From Bacteriovoracaceae bacterium (GTDB lineage: Bacteria; Bdellovibrionota; Bacteriovoracia; Bacteriovoracales; Bacteriovoracaceae): 64,000 nt of DNA. This document shows, piece after piece, positions 33,964-42,274 of this stretch; positions within the stretch are counted from its first letter, which is position 1, and every line of letters begins with the position of its first letter. A program made the translations under genes and the position numbers. The notes beneath the pieces were generated by a model. That model searched no databases and was not told where the DNA came from. It saw nothing but the letters and a program-made list of their open reading frames with translations. The stretch spans positions 1-64,000 of the forward strand of contig JABIHA010000108.1 of NCBI GenBank assembly GCA_018649885.1, written 5' to 3'.

Positions 33964-34473
33964 ATGTTAAGGATTTCACGAGTAAACAGTCTTCTCAAAA
34001 AAAACTACCGACTTCTTGGTCAAATTCTGAATCAAAAACTTCAAGGGAAAGGCTTTACTGACCTGAGAGTGAGCTTTTTAGAAATCCTCATCTACATTTG
34101 TGAAAATGAAGGCACACCCATAAAGAAAATTGGTAGTGCTTGTAATCTCAAAAAACAAACAATGACTAGCCATCTAAATGAACTTGAAAAAAGAGGCTAT
34201 ATAAAAAGAGTTACCAGTAGCACTGATAAAAGAGAAAGCCATATCTTTCTTACTCAATATGGTGAGAAGTTTAAATCAAACCTAATTTCCACTCTTAACG
34301 ATTTAGAAAAAACAGTGAACCTACTTATTGGTGAAATCGAGCTCGAAAGACTTGAGATGACTCTCGAAAATTTCTACAGCAAGATTCACCAAAATGATCT
34401 TAAAGGGACTGAAGCTGCTCCCGAGAGTTTTCTTGGTGTTATTAACGAAGAAGAAGTTAGATACTGGACCTGA
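33964..34473 (+). CDS. MarR-family transcriptional regulator
   Basis: 169 residues. A winged helix-turn-helix is seen at about residues 46-110 (GTPIKKIGSACNLKKQTMTSHLNELEKRGYIKRVTSSTDKRESHIFLTQYGEKF), with the recognition helix KKQTMTSHLNELEKRG and the wing DKRESHIFLT typical of MarR. N- and C-terminal helices would form the dimer interface. It probably represses neighbouring or distant genes in response to a small ligand; no obvious target operon is adjacent except itself. Downstream lies the 240-bp inverted-repeat element. Confidence 0.9.
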   Translation: MLRISRVNSLLKKNYRLLGQILNQKLQGKGFTDLRVSFLEILIYICENEGTPIKKIGSACNLKKQTMTSHLNELEKRGYIKRVTSSTDKRESHIFLTQYGEKFKSNLISTLNDLEKTVNLLIGEIELERLEMTLENFYSKIHQNDLKGTEAAPESFLGVINEEEVRYWT

Positions 34474-34526
34474 GGTTCAGGAAACCAGTCATGAGTAATC
34501 CCCTTTTCTTTTTTTGTTTTCCTTTT

Positions 34527-34766
34527 TGTTGGCGCTTGGCAGTTGCCCTTGCCCACCCAGCTGGAATTAATAAATGGAACATAATTTTTAAGTTCATTAT
34601 GGGCTTCTCACAATCTACAAAAAATCGATCTCATTTTTAACACTAATACGTGAAATTGGTAAAGACTTACCAAGAGGATTTTATTTGAAATCATCAGTAT
34701 GTTAGTGGTCATGTGTAAGTAAGAAATTTATCTTGGGTGGGCAAGGGCAACTGCCAAGCGCCAACA
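34527..34766. repeat. 240-bp element with perfect 33-bp terminal inverted repeats
   Basis: Positions 34527-34559 and 34734-34766 are exact reverse complements over 33 bases (TGTTGGCGCTTGGCAGTTGC... and its mirror), far more GC-rich than the surrounding DNA. The 174-base spacer is AT-rich, has no open frame of note, and contains a perfect 7-bp hairpin (TTGGTAA 34656-34662 / TTACCAA 34667-34673, four-base loop). The ends read TG...CA. No clear target-site duplication was seen. It lies between the convergent MarR and rodA stops. Possible readings are a MITE-like non-autonomous element, a structured RNA, or two inverted copies of a dispersed repeat. Confidence 0.85.
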
Positions 34767-34846
34767 CCAAGGCAAAGGGAGCAGTTAAGAAGTTGACTAG
34801 GAGTGATCTGAGTAAGCATGGATATTTTTCAAAATGTCCAATTAGA

Positions 34847-35962
34847 TTAAAAGAAATTCCTAGAATTACTGAGACCTGTGGCAATGCCAATGCACACCCC
34901 GAACGTGAGAAGACTAGAGCCCCCATAGGACATTAACGGCAGCGGAAGACCAACAATAGGCATAAGACCCATGACCATTCCCATATTGACCACTGTATGA
35001 AAAAAGAAAATAGACATCAGTCCAATGGCGAGCAAGGAATCAAAAAATCTTAAGACAGAAGTGGAAAGCCACAAAAATCTGAAAAATAAAATCCCGTATA
35101 GTGCTAATAGTAAAATGGAGCCCAAAAGACCGTGCTCTTCATTGAAGATTGAGAAAACAAAGTCAGTATGGTTTTCAGGTAGATAATTGAGTGATGCCTG
35201 AGAAGATTTTTTATAGCCCTTACCAAAAATTTGCCCAGACCCAATGGCAATCTTACTTTGAATAGCGTTGTAACCTGTCCCTCTGGCATCAGCAGTATCA
35301 TCAAGAAAGGTAAGTATTCTTTGTTTTTGATAGTTTTTGAGACCAAACTCAAACATAACCCCACCAGCGAGTGCCGCCATAATGGATACAATTATTATCG
35401 TTTTCCATTTGAGTCTTCTGTAGAATGCGATCATTAAAAATACTAAGAGAACAATCAAGCCTGTTCCCAGATCGGGTTCAACAATAATAAGCATTGCTGG
35501 AAAAAGTGCGATGAGACCTGGGACTACTAACTCTTTAAGCCCTGTTTCTGTATGGGGATTATTCTTTGTGTACCACCTGGCGAGTGCCAGAACCACAGAA
35601 ATTTTCATCATTTCTGAAGGCTGAAACCTTATAGGACCAAGGACTAACCATCTCTGGGCCCCAAGAGCTTTATTTCCCATGATTAATACCAAAATTAACG
35701 CGAATATATTGAGACCGTACAAGACATAGGCGAACCTAAAATAATTTTTGGGTCGAATAAAACTTACGAGGAACCCAACCCCCATGGCCACTCCAAACAT
35801 AATAAGTTGTTTTTTGTAGATAGCGCCAAGGACAACCTTATTGGCTGCGTGAGTTGCAGAATACAGGTTTAATATCCCAATGATAAATATAATAATGACG
35901 ATACCAAAAAAACTCAGGTCATATTTTTTTAAATAATTTACGATATCAATCTTTAGATTCAA
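34847..35962 (-). CDS. rodA: rod-shape SEDS glycosyltransferase RodA
   Basis: 371 residues, about ten transmembrane helices, SEDS family. RodA polymerises lipid II into glycan strands of lateral peptidoglycan with PBP2. Conserved pieces include GAQRWLVLGPIRFQPSE, the catalytic-loop Asp164 in VEPDLGTG, LPENHTDFVFS and PLMSYGGSSL near the C terminus. ATG at 35962 overlaps the PBP2 stop by four bases. Last gene of the mreC-mreD-mrdA-rodA operon. Confidence 0.96.
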   Translation of the reverse strand: MNLKIDIVNYLKKYDLSFFGIVIIIFIIGILNLYSATHAANKVVLGAIYKKQLIMFGVAMGVGFLVSFIRPKNYFRFAYVLYGLNIFALILVLIMGNKALGAQRWLVLGPIRFQPSEMMKISVVLALARWYTKNNPHTETGLKELVVPGLIALFPAMLIIVEPDLGTGLIVLLVFLMIAFYRRLKWKTIIIVSIMAALAGGVMFEFGLKNYQKQRILTFLDDTADARGTGYNAIQSKIAIGSGQIFGKGYKKSSQASLNYLPENHTDFVFSIFNEEHGLLGSILLLALYGILFFRFLWLSTSVLRFFDSLLAIGLMSIFFFHTVVNMGMVMGLMPIVGLPLPLMSYGGSSLLTFGVCIGIATGLSNSRNFF

Positions 35963-37971
35963 ATAACCTCCAAGATTTCTTCAGTTTTTTCCTTCAGTTT
36001 TTTCTTCTGCTCTTTTTCCTCATCAGCTCTTTGTTTTATCTTCCTTCTTTTGGCCATCTCTTTGGCAAAGACCTTTTTTTCAAGAATTTCAAATTCTTTT
36101 TGCATATTGGGAAGATACTTCTTCATGTAGGTAGACATAATTGCTGTTACAATGGGAAGTGCAGCTGAGCTTCCGTGGCAGCCATGTTCTATTGTTGCAG
36201 CGACTGCAACTTGTGGGTCTGATTTTGGACCAAATCCAATAAAATGTCCGTGATGGCGATCATTATAATCTTTGTTTTCACATTTTTCATATAGGTTTTC
36301 AGAGCTCGAAGCACTCTTAACTTGAGAGGTTCCTGTTTTTCCTGAAAGTTGCAAACCTTTTCTTATACTTCTCCACCAACCTGTCCCTTTGGGATGATTG
36401 GCCACCTGGTAGAGACCTTCCTTCACAAGCCTTTGTGTTTTCTCACTTATGATAATTTTCTTGGTAATAACCGGTTCAATTCGTTTAATAATTTCGCCTG
36501 AGTTTGAAAAAACCTCTTTAACTAGAGTGGGTTTATAAAGAGTGCCTCCATTGCCAAGTACTGAGTAGGCCATGGCCATTTGGAGTGGACTTGCGAGCAC
36601 GAATGATTGCCCAATTGCACAACTAAGAGTCTCTCCCAATTGCCAATCTATGCCGTTTCTTTTTTTCTTCCACTCTTTGGTTGGAAAAAGACCAGATACC
36701 TCACGTGGCAATTTAATCCCAGACTTTAATCCAAACCCGAACATCCTGGCGTACTTTGCAAGTATATCAATATCTAGTTTCAGAGATAGTTTTTGAAAAT
36801 ATATATTACATGACTCTCTTAACGCTTTAAATAGCTTAACCTTGCCATGCCCATATTTTTTCCAGCAGTGATAATTTCTTCTACCGAGCTTAAATTTTCC
36901 AGTACATTTAATTTCGGTATTTTCATCAATTAAGCCCTCCTCTAAAAGAGCAACTGCTGTTACCATTTTGAAGGTTGAACCTGGGGAATAGTGTTCTTGA
37001 ATGGTTCTATCTCTAAGAGGATTATCAACATTATTAACGAGTGATGACCAATATTCTGTGCTCAGCCCTCTACTAAATTGAGAGGGATCAAATGATGGGG
37101 TGGAAACCATTGCTAGGATTTCGCCAGTTTTTAAACTTACAGCTACTGCTCCACCGACCTTTCCTTCTAAGGCCTTGAACCCACTTAACTGCATATCTCT
37201 ATCTATAGTGAGTCTAACATTGAGACCAGGAACAGATCTCTTATTTTCAATTCCAGCGAATAAATTATCTTTTTTGATGTGCTTTTTCTTCCTACCAAGT
37301 GCATCTACTTCAACATATTCGTGACCATTTTGTCCTCTAAGAGTTGTATCAAGCTGCTCTTCCAGACCAAACTGACCTATGAAATCTCCCAGTTGATAAT
37401 TTTTGTTATCTCTTTTTTTATACTTGGGGAGCTGTTTTTTATTTATCTCTGAAATATAACCTAGTAAGTGAGCACCAGTTTCTTTATCTCGATATTCACG
37501 GCTTATAAAAGTTTCAACACTTACCCCGTGCAAATCAGAATTCTCAGTCTCAATGAGTGCAACTTCTTTTCGAGAAATATTTTTTTTGATGATAATGGGC
37601 TTGTAACTTGCCATGGTAGATTTTTTTAACATTCTTTTTTTAATTTTCTCAACTGGCATATTTAAAATTGCAGACAGATTTTTCAATGTGTTGTCTTTAT
37701 TCTTGAAATACTGTGGTGTTAAAACGGCATCAAATCTTGGGATATTATCAACAATCAACTGTCCATTCCTACTAAAAACCATCCCTCTTGGAGCCTTGAC
37801 GATTTCTTTTCTCAGCCTATTTTTGAGTGACCATTCAAGAAGATCTGGGCCTTTATAAATTTGAAGATACCAAAGCCTTGATAATAGTATGGCAAAAGCA
37901 ATTAAAATGACATTTCCAAGGGCATGGGCCCTTGAGGAGTGGCTTCGAATAATTTCGTCTTCACCAAACAT
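35959..37971 (-). CDS. mrdA: penicillin-binding protein 2 (transpeptidase)
   Basis: 670 residues: N-terminal membrane helix (about 19-40), PBP dimerisation domain, and a class-B transpeptidase domain with the catalytic S332-T-F-K335, S387-C-N389 and K545-T-G triads, all intact. It cross-links peptidoglycan during elongation with RodA. The C-terminal tail (about 630-670) is Lys/Glu-rich and predicted coiled or disordered, an extension beyond the usual domain. Its ATG shares one base with the mreD stop and its stop overlaps rodA, so the operon is tightly coupled. Confidence 0.96.
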   Translation of the reverse strand: MFGEDEIIRSHSSRAHALGNVILIAFAILLSRLWYLQIYKGPDLLEWSLKNRLRKEIVKAPRGMVFSRNGQLIVDNIPRFDAVLTPQYFKNKDNTLKNLSAILNMPVEKIKKRMLKKSTMASYKPIIIKKNISRKEVALIETENSDLHGVSVETFISREYRDKETGAHLLGYISEINKKQLPKYKKRDNKNYQLGDFIGQFGLEEQLDTTLRGQNGHEYVEVDALGRKKKHIKKDNLFAGIENKRSVPGLNVRLTIDRDMQLSGFKALEGKVGGAVAVSLKTGEILAMVSTPSFDPSQFSRGLSTEYWSSLVNNVDNPLRDRTIQEHYSPGSTFKMVTAVALLEEGLIDENTEIKCTGKFKLGRRNYHCWKKYGHGKVKLFKALRESCNIYFQKLSLKLDIDILAKYARMFGFGLKSGIKLPREVSGLFPTKEWKKKRNGIDWQLGETLSCAIGQSFVLASPLQMAMAYSVLGNGGTLYKPTLVKEVFSNSGEIIKRIEPVITKKIIISEKTQRLVKEGLYQVANHPKGTGWWRSIRKGLQLSGKTGTSQVKSASSSENLYEKCENKDYNDRHHGHFIGFGPKSDPQVAVAATIEHGCHGSSAALPIVTAIMSTYMKKYLPNMQKEFEILEKKVFAKEMAKRRKIKQRADEEKEQKKKLKEKTEEILEVI

Positions 37972-38495
37972 TAAACTCTGACCTTTGAACCTGTTTGCTT
38001 AATTTTCCAAATTCTATCTAAAAAACCGAAGACGTAGGGAGAGAGTAAACTTATGATGATACTTTCAGGAATAAAATTTTGAAATTTATGAATTATATAG
38101 TCAATATTTAGCGTTCTAATATAAATGAGTACTGCCGTAACACTAAACCAAAGAGTTTGAAAAATTTGAGTCACAATTACGGTTGAAAATTTTGTAGAAA
38201 AATTTAGCAAATCCCTAACAAACCCCACAACGATACAAAGAAGAACACCTGCAAATGTACCGTAAGCCCACCCCTCGATGGTAAAAGCAGCTTGAAAGAG
38301 CTGAACTCCTAGTATCAGAATCGCCGTAAATGGAGTTTCGAGTTTAAACCCTAGAAATAAAATAATAAGAATATTGAAAGGGAGCCTAAATTCATGAAAC
38401 CCAAGAATTGGAAATACCGTACTCGATAAAATATTTAAAAAAATCAGCATGGCGATTGTAATAGTACTAGCAATTATCAAGTTTTTATTTTTCAC
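37971..38495 (-). CDS. mreD: rod-shape-determining protein MreD
   Basis: 174 residues with about five hydrophobic helices and no large loops, consistent with MreD, the small integral membrane partner of MreC in the elongasome. Sequence conservation in this family is low; identity rests mainly on the position between mreC and mrdA, on size and on topology. It overlaps mreC by four bases and mrdA by one. Confidence 0.85.
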   Translation of the reverse strand: MKNKNLIIASTITIAMLIFLNILSSTVFPILGFHEFRLPFNILIILFLGFKLETPFTAILILGVQLFQAAFTIEGWAYGTFAGVLLCIVVGFVRDLLNFSTKFSTVIVTQIFQTLWFSVTAVLIYIRTLNIDYIIHKFQNFIPESIIISLLSPYVFGFLDRIWKIKQTGSKVRV

Positions 38496-39352
38496 TGATT
38501 CACCCCAACTCTTTTTTCATCGCCGTTTTCTTTATTTCCCACCAAAACAATCAGCTCTTCAATCCTCTGAAAATCTACCGATGGAGAAACTTCAATGATC
38601 TGAGTGATACCGTAACTCTCTCTTTCAATCTTTGAGATAGTTCCAACTTTTATTCCCTTAGGATAAATATTACCCAGGCCTGCAGTAATCACCACATCAC
38701 TTAGCCTAACCTGCTCAGTTCTTGTGACATACTTCATAAGGCATTTGAAATCGGAGAACCCTTCTAAGATTCCGTGAGAGCGAGTCCTATCTACAATGGC
38801 ATCAACTCTATTATTGGGATCTAAAATGGTAAGGACATCAGCATAATTGGGAGTAACTCGGTAAATTTGCCCAACTAATCCCTTTGCAGTCACAACAGGA
38901 GACCTGAGAGTAATACCATCGTTTTTGCCCTTGTTTATTCTGAGCACTCTAAATTGACTCGAAGAATCCCAGCCAACAACTTGGGCCAACACCTTTTTAT
39001 AATTGACCTCTTCGCCAAAACGCAGCAAATCTTTTAAGCGTTTATTCTCTCTCGCGATTTCTTGCAAATTAAATATTTCGCTTTCAAGCTCTTCAACTTT
39101 GTCTTTGAGGTCAGCATTTTCCCTACTAACCCCTACCAAAAGGACATAATTTCTGAAAAAGCTGCCACCTCGGTCGCGAAGCGAGACAATACTGCCTTGA
39201 ATTGGGCTTACTATTTCAATTAATATGGTTTGAAATAGAGAAGACTCCTCTTTTGTGAAGTCTTTTTGGGCCACTCCCCATAGAGATACTCCCAATATGA
39301 CAATATTGATGAACAATTTTAATTTTGGTTGCTCTAACCCAATGGATTTCAA
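38492..39352 (-). CDS. mreC: rod-shape-determining protein MreC
   Basis: 286 residues: a short N-terminal cytoplasmic part, one membrane helix (about 12-28), a coiled coil (about 74-112, ENADLKDKVEELESEIFNL), and the beta-rich MreC core (VLAQVVGWDSSSQFRVLRINKG ... GLVGQIYRVTPNYADVLTILDPNNRVDAIVDRTRSHGILEG). It scaffolds the elongasome in the periplasm. The start is TTG at 39352 with AGGG eight bases before. First gene of the operon; mreB is not adjacent, unlike the common mreBCD order. Confidence 0.94.
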   Translation of the reverse strand: MKSIGLEQPKLKLFINIVILGVSLWGVAQKDFTKEESSLFQTILIEIVSPIQGSIVSLRDRGGSFFRNYVLLVGVSRENADLKDKVEELESEIFNLQEIARENKRLKDLLRFGEEVNYKKVLAQVVGWDSSSQFRVLRINKGKNDGITLRSPVVTAKGLVGQIYRVTPNYADVLTILDPNNRVDAIVDRTRSHGILEGFSDFKCLMKYVTRTEQVRLSDVVITAGLGNIYPKGIKVGTISKIERESYGITQIIEVSPSVDFQRIEELIVLVGNKENGDEKRVGVNQ

Positions 39353-39487
39353 GGTAAAGACCCTATTGTGTACTGATTTTTATTACCTAAAAGAGTAGCC
39401 AAAATTGGGGTATCTGCCAAATTGTGCTTTGACTGAAAAGTACTAGGTAGCTAGAATCAACCATCTTAAGAAAAAAGGACCCAAATT

Positions 39488-40984
39488 ATGCATAAAAAAG
39501 TATCTAGCCTTATTTTGTCACTAATCATCGGTGGTATTGTCGTAACCTTCGTTTTCTCCGGAATGGGCGGAGGAGGAATGGGAATGCAGGGTAATAATGT
39601 TGTAGCTTCAGTAGATGGAACTCCCATTGATTACCGCGAGTATAGAAGGGCATTAGAGAGTCAAATCCAATTTTACTCTCAAATTAGTGGAGGCAAATCT
39701 CTAACTCAAAAGCAAATTCAACAATTTGGTATAAAAGATAGAGTTCTAGGAAACCTAATTAAGCAAAAACTCTTAATAAACTTAGGTAAAAAACTTCAGC
39801 TTCAGCCATCTCAAAATGAACTTACCAGCGAAATTAAAAAACTTCCCTATTTCCAAACTGGTGGAAAATTTGATGTCACAAAATACAAGGGACTTTTGGC
39901 GGCCAATAGATATAGCCCAACCAAGTTCGAAGAACTGATAGAGTCAGATCTAATAGCAAAAAGTGCAGATGTTCTTTTAGGACAATTTACTATTTCTGAT
40001 GGCTACGTGAAAGATATATTGAAATTTAAAAATCAAAAGTTTTATGCGACCGCCATAAAAGTTCAAAAAAACTCATTAAAAAAGCACATTTCGGTATCAA
40101 AGGCTGAGATCTCTAAATTTATTGCAAATAAGGATAATGGTACAAAGCTTGAATCAAGATTTGCTAGAAAGAAAAGAGAGCTCGACCAGCCTGAAGAAGT
40201 AAATGCTCGTCATATTCTGTTATCCATTCGTGGAAAAGATAAGAAAGAAGCAGACGTAGAAAAAGCAGCAAAAGATTTGGCCAAAAAAGTTAGAAAGAGC
40301 AACTTTGCTAAAATGGCTGAAAAATATACCGAAGACCCTTCAGGTAAAGGAAAGGGCGGTAGCTTAGGATGGTTTGGAAGAGGCCGAATGGTTCCTGAGT
40401 TTGATAAAACAGTATTTTCTATGAAAGTAGGATCAATATCTGCACCCATTAAAACTCAATTCGGCTACCACATTATTTATCTAGAAGGTAAGAAAAAGAA
40501 AAAAGATGCTAAGCTTGCTGATCATCAAAATGACTTAGCAAAAGAGCTTATTAGAGAAAGTAAAGATGAAGCATTTGATAAGTTAATTCAAAAACTCAAA
40601 TCAGAGTTTAAAACACTCGCTATAGCAAATAAGAAAAGTGCCCTTGAAAAAGCGCGAAGCAAGTATGACTTTCAATTTCAACAAAAAGAATCCATAAATC
40701 GCTTTGACGGACAAATTGGTTCAATCAAGTTAGATGAGGAAAATGTATCTAAGATTTTCCAAACTCCACTTACTAGTGCCGACTCTTTTGTATTTGAAAA
40801 TGCTGCTCACTTCACAGTGGTAGCTGTCAGACCATATAAAGAAAATAAATTTAAGCCAGATAGCGATGGCTTTGACGTTGAAAAAAATGGGCAACTTGTA
40901 AAACTATCAAGAAGCCTAAGAGAGAAAGTTCTAAAAAAGCTTCAAGACAGTTCTAATATTAAGCAAAATCCGAACCTATTATAG
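39488..40984 (+). CDS. PpiD/SurA-type peptidyl-prolyl isomerase, membrane anchored
   Basis: 498 residues. An N-terminal membrane helix (about 6-26) followed by a Gly/Met-rich stretch (GMGGGGMGMQGN), a SurA_N-type chaperone region (about 38-180), and a parvulin rotamase domain (about 236-335: VNARHILLSIRGKDKKEADVE ... FGYHIIYLEGKKK), then a C-terminal region. This is the PpiD layout: a periplasmic foldase tethered to the inner membrane that helps proteins emerging from SecYEG. AAGGA is well spaced before the ATG. The ferredoxin gene follows after ten bases. Confidence 0.87.
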   Translation: MHKKVSSLILSLIIGGIVVTFVFSGMGGGGMGMQGNNVVASVDGTPIDYREYRRALESQIQFYSQISGGKSLTQKQIQQFGIKDRVLGNLIKQKLLINLGKKLQLQPSQNELTSEIKKLPYFQTGGKFDVTKYKGLLAANRYSPTKFEELIESDLIAKSADVLLGQFTISDGYVKDILKFKNQKFYATAIKVQKNSLKKHISVSKAEISKFIANKDNGTKLESRFARKKRELDQPEEVNARHILLSIRGKDKKEADVEKAAKDLAKKVRKSNFAKMAEKYTEDPSGKGKGGSLGWFGRGRMVPEFDKTVFSMKVGSISAPIKTQFGYHIIYLEGKKKKKDAKLADHQNDLAKELIRESKDEAFDKLIQKLKSEFKTLAIANKKSALEKARSKYDFQFQQKESINRFDGQIGSIKLDEENVSKIFQTPLTSADSFVFENAAHFTVVAVRPYKENKFKPDSDGFDVEKNGQLVKLSRSLREKVLKKLQDSSNIKQNPNLL

Positions 40985-40994
40985 GTCAGAGCCT

Positions 40995-41228
40995 ATGCCT
41001 GAAAGACAAAGTGCCTGGGAAAAAAATATCCCAGGCAACTATTTCGTAGATGATCAATGTATTGCCTGTGATGCCTGCGTAACTGAAGCCCCTAATTTTT
41101 TTGAAATGAATGTAGATGAAGGTTATGCTTTTGTAAAAATGCAGCCAGAAACTCCAGATCAAATAAGCGATTGCGAAAATGCACTTGCCGCTTGCCCAGT
41201 GGAGGCCATTGGAAATGAAAAAAATTAA
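40995..41228 (+). CDS. 4Fe-4S ferredoxin
   Basis: 77 residues. The cluster motif is C22-I-A-C25-D-A-C28 with the distal C67-P (AACPVEAIG), giving one [4Fe-4S] cluster of the monocluster ferredoxin type; Cys60 is extra. The second motif typical of bicluster ferredoxins is absent. It is a small cytoplasmic electron carrier. The downstream HExxH gene starts inside its last codons (14-base overlap), so the two are co-transcribed. Confidence 0.88.
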   Translation: MPERQSAWEKNIPGNYFVDDQCIACDACVTEAPNFFEMNVDEGYAFVKMQPETPDQISDCENALAACPVEAIGNEKN

Positions 41229-42036
41229 AATCAGATGGATTTTACTACTCTTGCCTATTCTCTCCTCATTTACCAGTGGCCAAAAGCAAACCATAGAAGG
41301 TGTTGTAAATTTTAAAAAATGGCTAAATACCAATGTGACCCACTTTGCGAAATGCACCCCAAAAAAATCCCAGTCAGATTACCTTTTATGTGATGGCACT
41401 AAAATCCCTGCAAAGACGCTAACAAATCTATTTAAGCTCCCCCCAGAAGGACTTATTAAATGGTTAAAAGAGCAGGGAATTAGTATCGAAATTTTATGCG
41501 ATACAAAGTCTGGCGCCCAGCCTTTTCAAAAATTTTGTGTGAAACAAAGCAAGTTTCCCTCTTTTAAAAAACTATCAAACGTTCATGGCAAATACCTTCC
41601 TGAACACAAAACTATTTTAATTAAAAGCTCCGCCAGTAAAGGCAGCCTTATTCACGAATACATCCACTACAAGCAAGCTGAGAATACAAATCCCGTATAT
41701 GGAAAGGTGTACAAAAAAACTAGGGCCGTTCTGCAAAGAAAGCTAACTGTTATTTTAGACCGAAAAATCATCATGGTGAAAAGACTAGAAAGCAAAGGAC
41801 TAACAAAGAAGTCCAAAGGCCATATTATGGACTTTATGGAAGCTTCTGAGCTTCTCAGGCTCTTCTCATTTTGGCAGGACCTGGTCGACGAGAGAGGGAT
41901 ATTTCAGCTTTATCTCAGCTACGGATCTGAATTTGGTGCAGGGGAAGAAGATCTAAAACTAGCAAAATTAAATATGGGACATATCTGTAGAAATAAGAAG
42001 ATTTTGAAAGTACTGCCAAAAGATCAATGTAAATAA
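41215..42036 (+). CDS. secreted HExxH protein, putative metallopeptidase
   Basis: 273 residues from ATG 41215 (GGAGG nine bases upstream); the frame extends 12 codons further back inside the ferredoxin gene. Signal peptide MKKIKIRWILLLLPILSSFTSG. The sequence SLIHEYIHYKQAEN contains an HExxH zinc motif, and a Glu-rich helix further on (MDFMEASELLRLF, GAGEEDL) could provide the third ligand, as in gluzincin-type peptidases. Five Cys are visible (AKCTPK, YLLCDG, ILCDTK, KFCVKQ, HICRNK). No close family is recognised; peptidase activity is inferred from the motif and the secretion signal only. Confidence 0.6.
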   Translation: MKKIKIRWILLLLPILSSFTSGQKQTIEGVVNFKKWLNTNVTHFAKCTPKKSQSDYLLCDGTKIPAKTLTNLFKLPPEGLIKWLKEQGISIEILCDTKSGAQPFQKFCVKQSKFPSFKKLSNVHGKYLPEHKTILIKSSASKGSLIHEYIHYKQAENTNPVYGKVYKKTRAVLQRKLTVILDRKIIMVKRLESKGLTKKSKGHIMDFMEASELLRLFSFWQDLVDERGIFQLYLSYGSEFGAGEEDLKLAKLNMGHICRNKKILKVLPKDQCK

Positions 42037-42274
42037 AAATGCTTTATAGGCCCCAAAGGTAAAAAAGATAAGCGGGGGGGGATTCCTACTTCCAGGGCCC
42101 ATAAGCAAAACTCTATTAAATATCAATTACTTAATTGCTATTTTTTTTTAATAACTGCTTCTATAACTATAATGCACTAAAACGCTCTCTATTTGGAGGG
42201 AGAAATTTTGGAAGATCCATAGGCCCTATATTAAGCTGTGATTTTTTAGTATTATTGGGCCCAAAGGAAAGCTG

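Noticed and set aside
34733..34936. 67-codon plus-strand frame across the right inverted-repeat arm
   Set aside because: Overlaps the end of rodA in antisense, begins inside the repeat, and has no domain; best seen as chance.
42037..42274. Leader of the ABC-F gene checked for a resistance-type attenuator
   Set aside because: No leader peptide or clear terminator/antiterminator pair found, only short palindromes such as TTGGGCCCAA.
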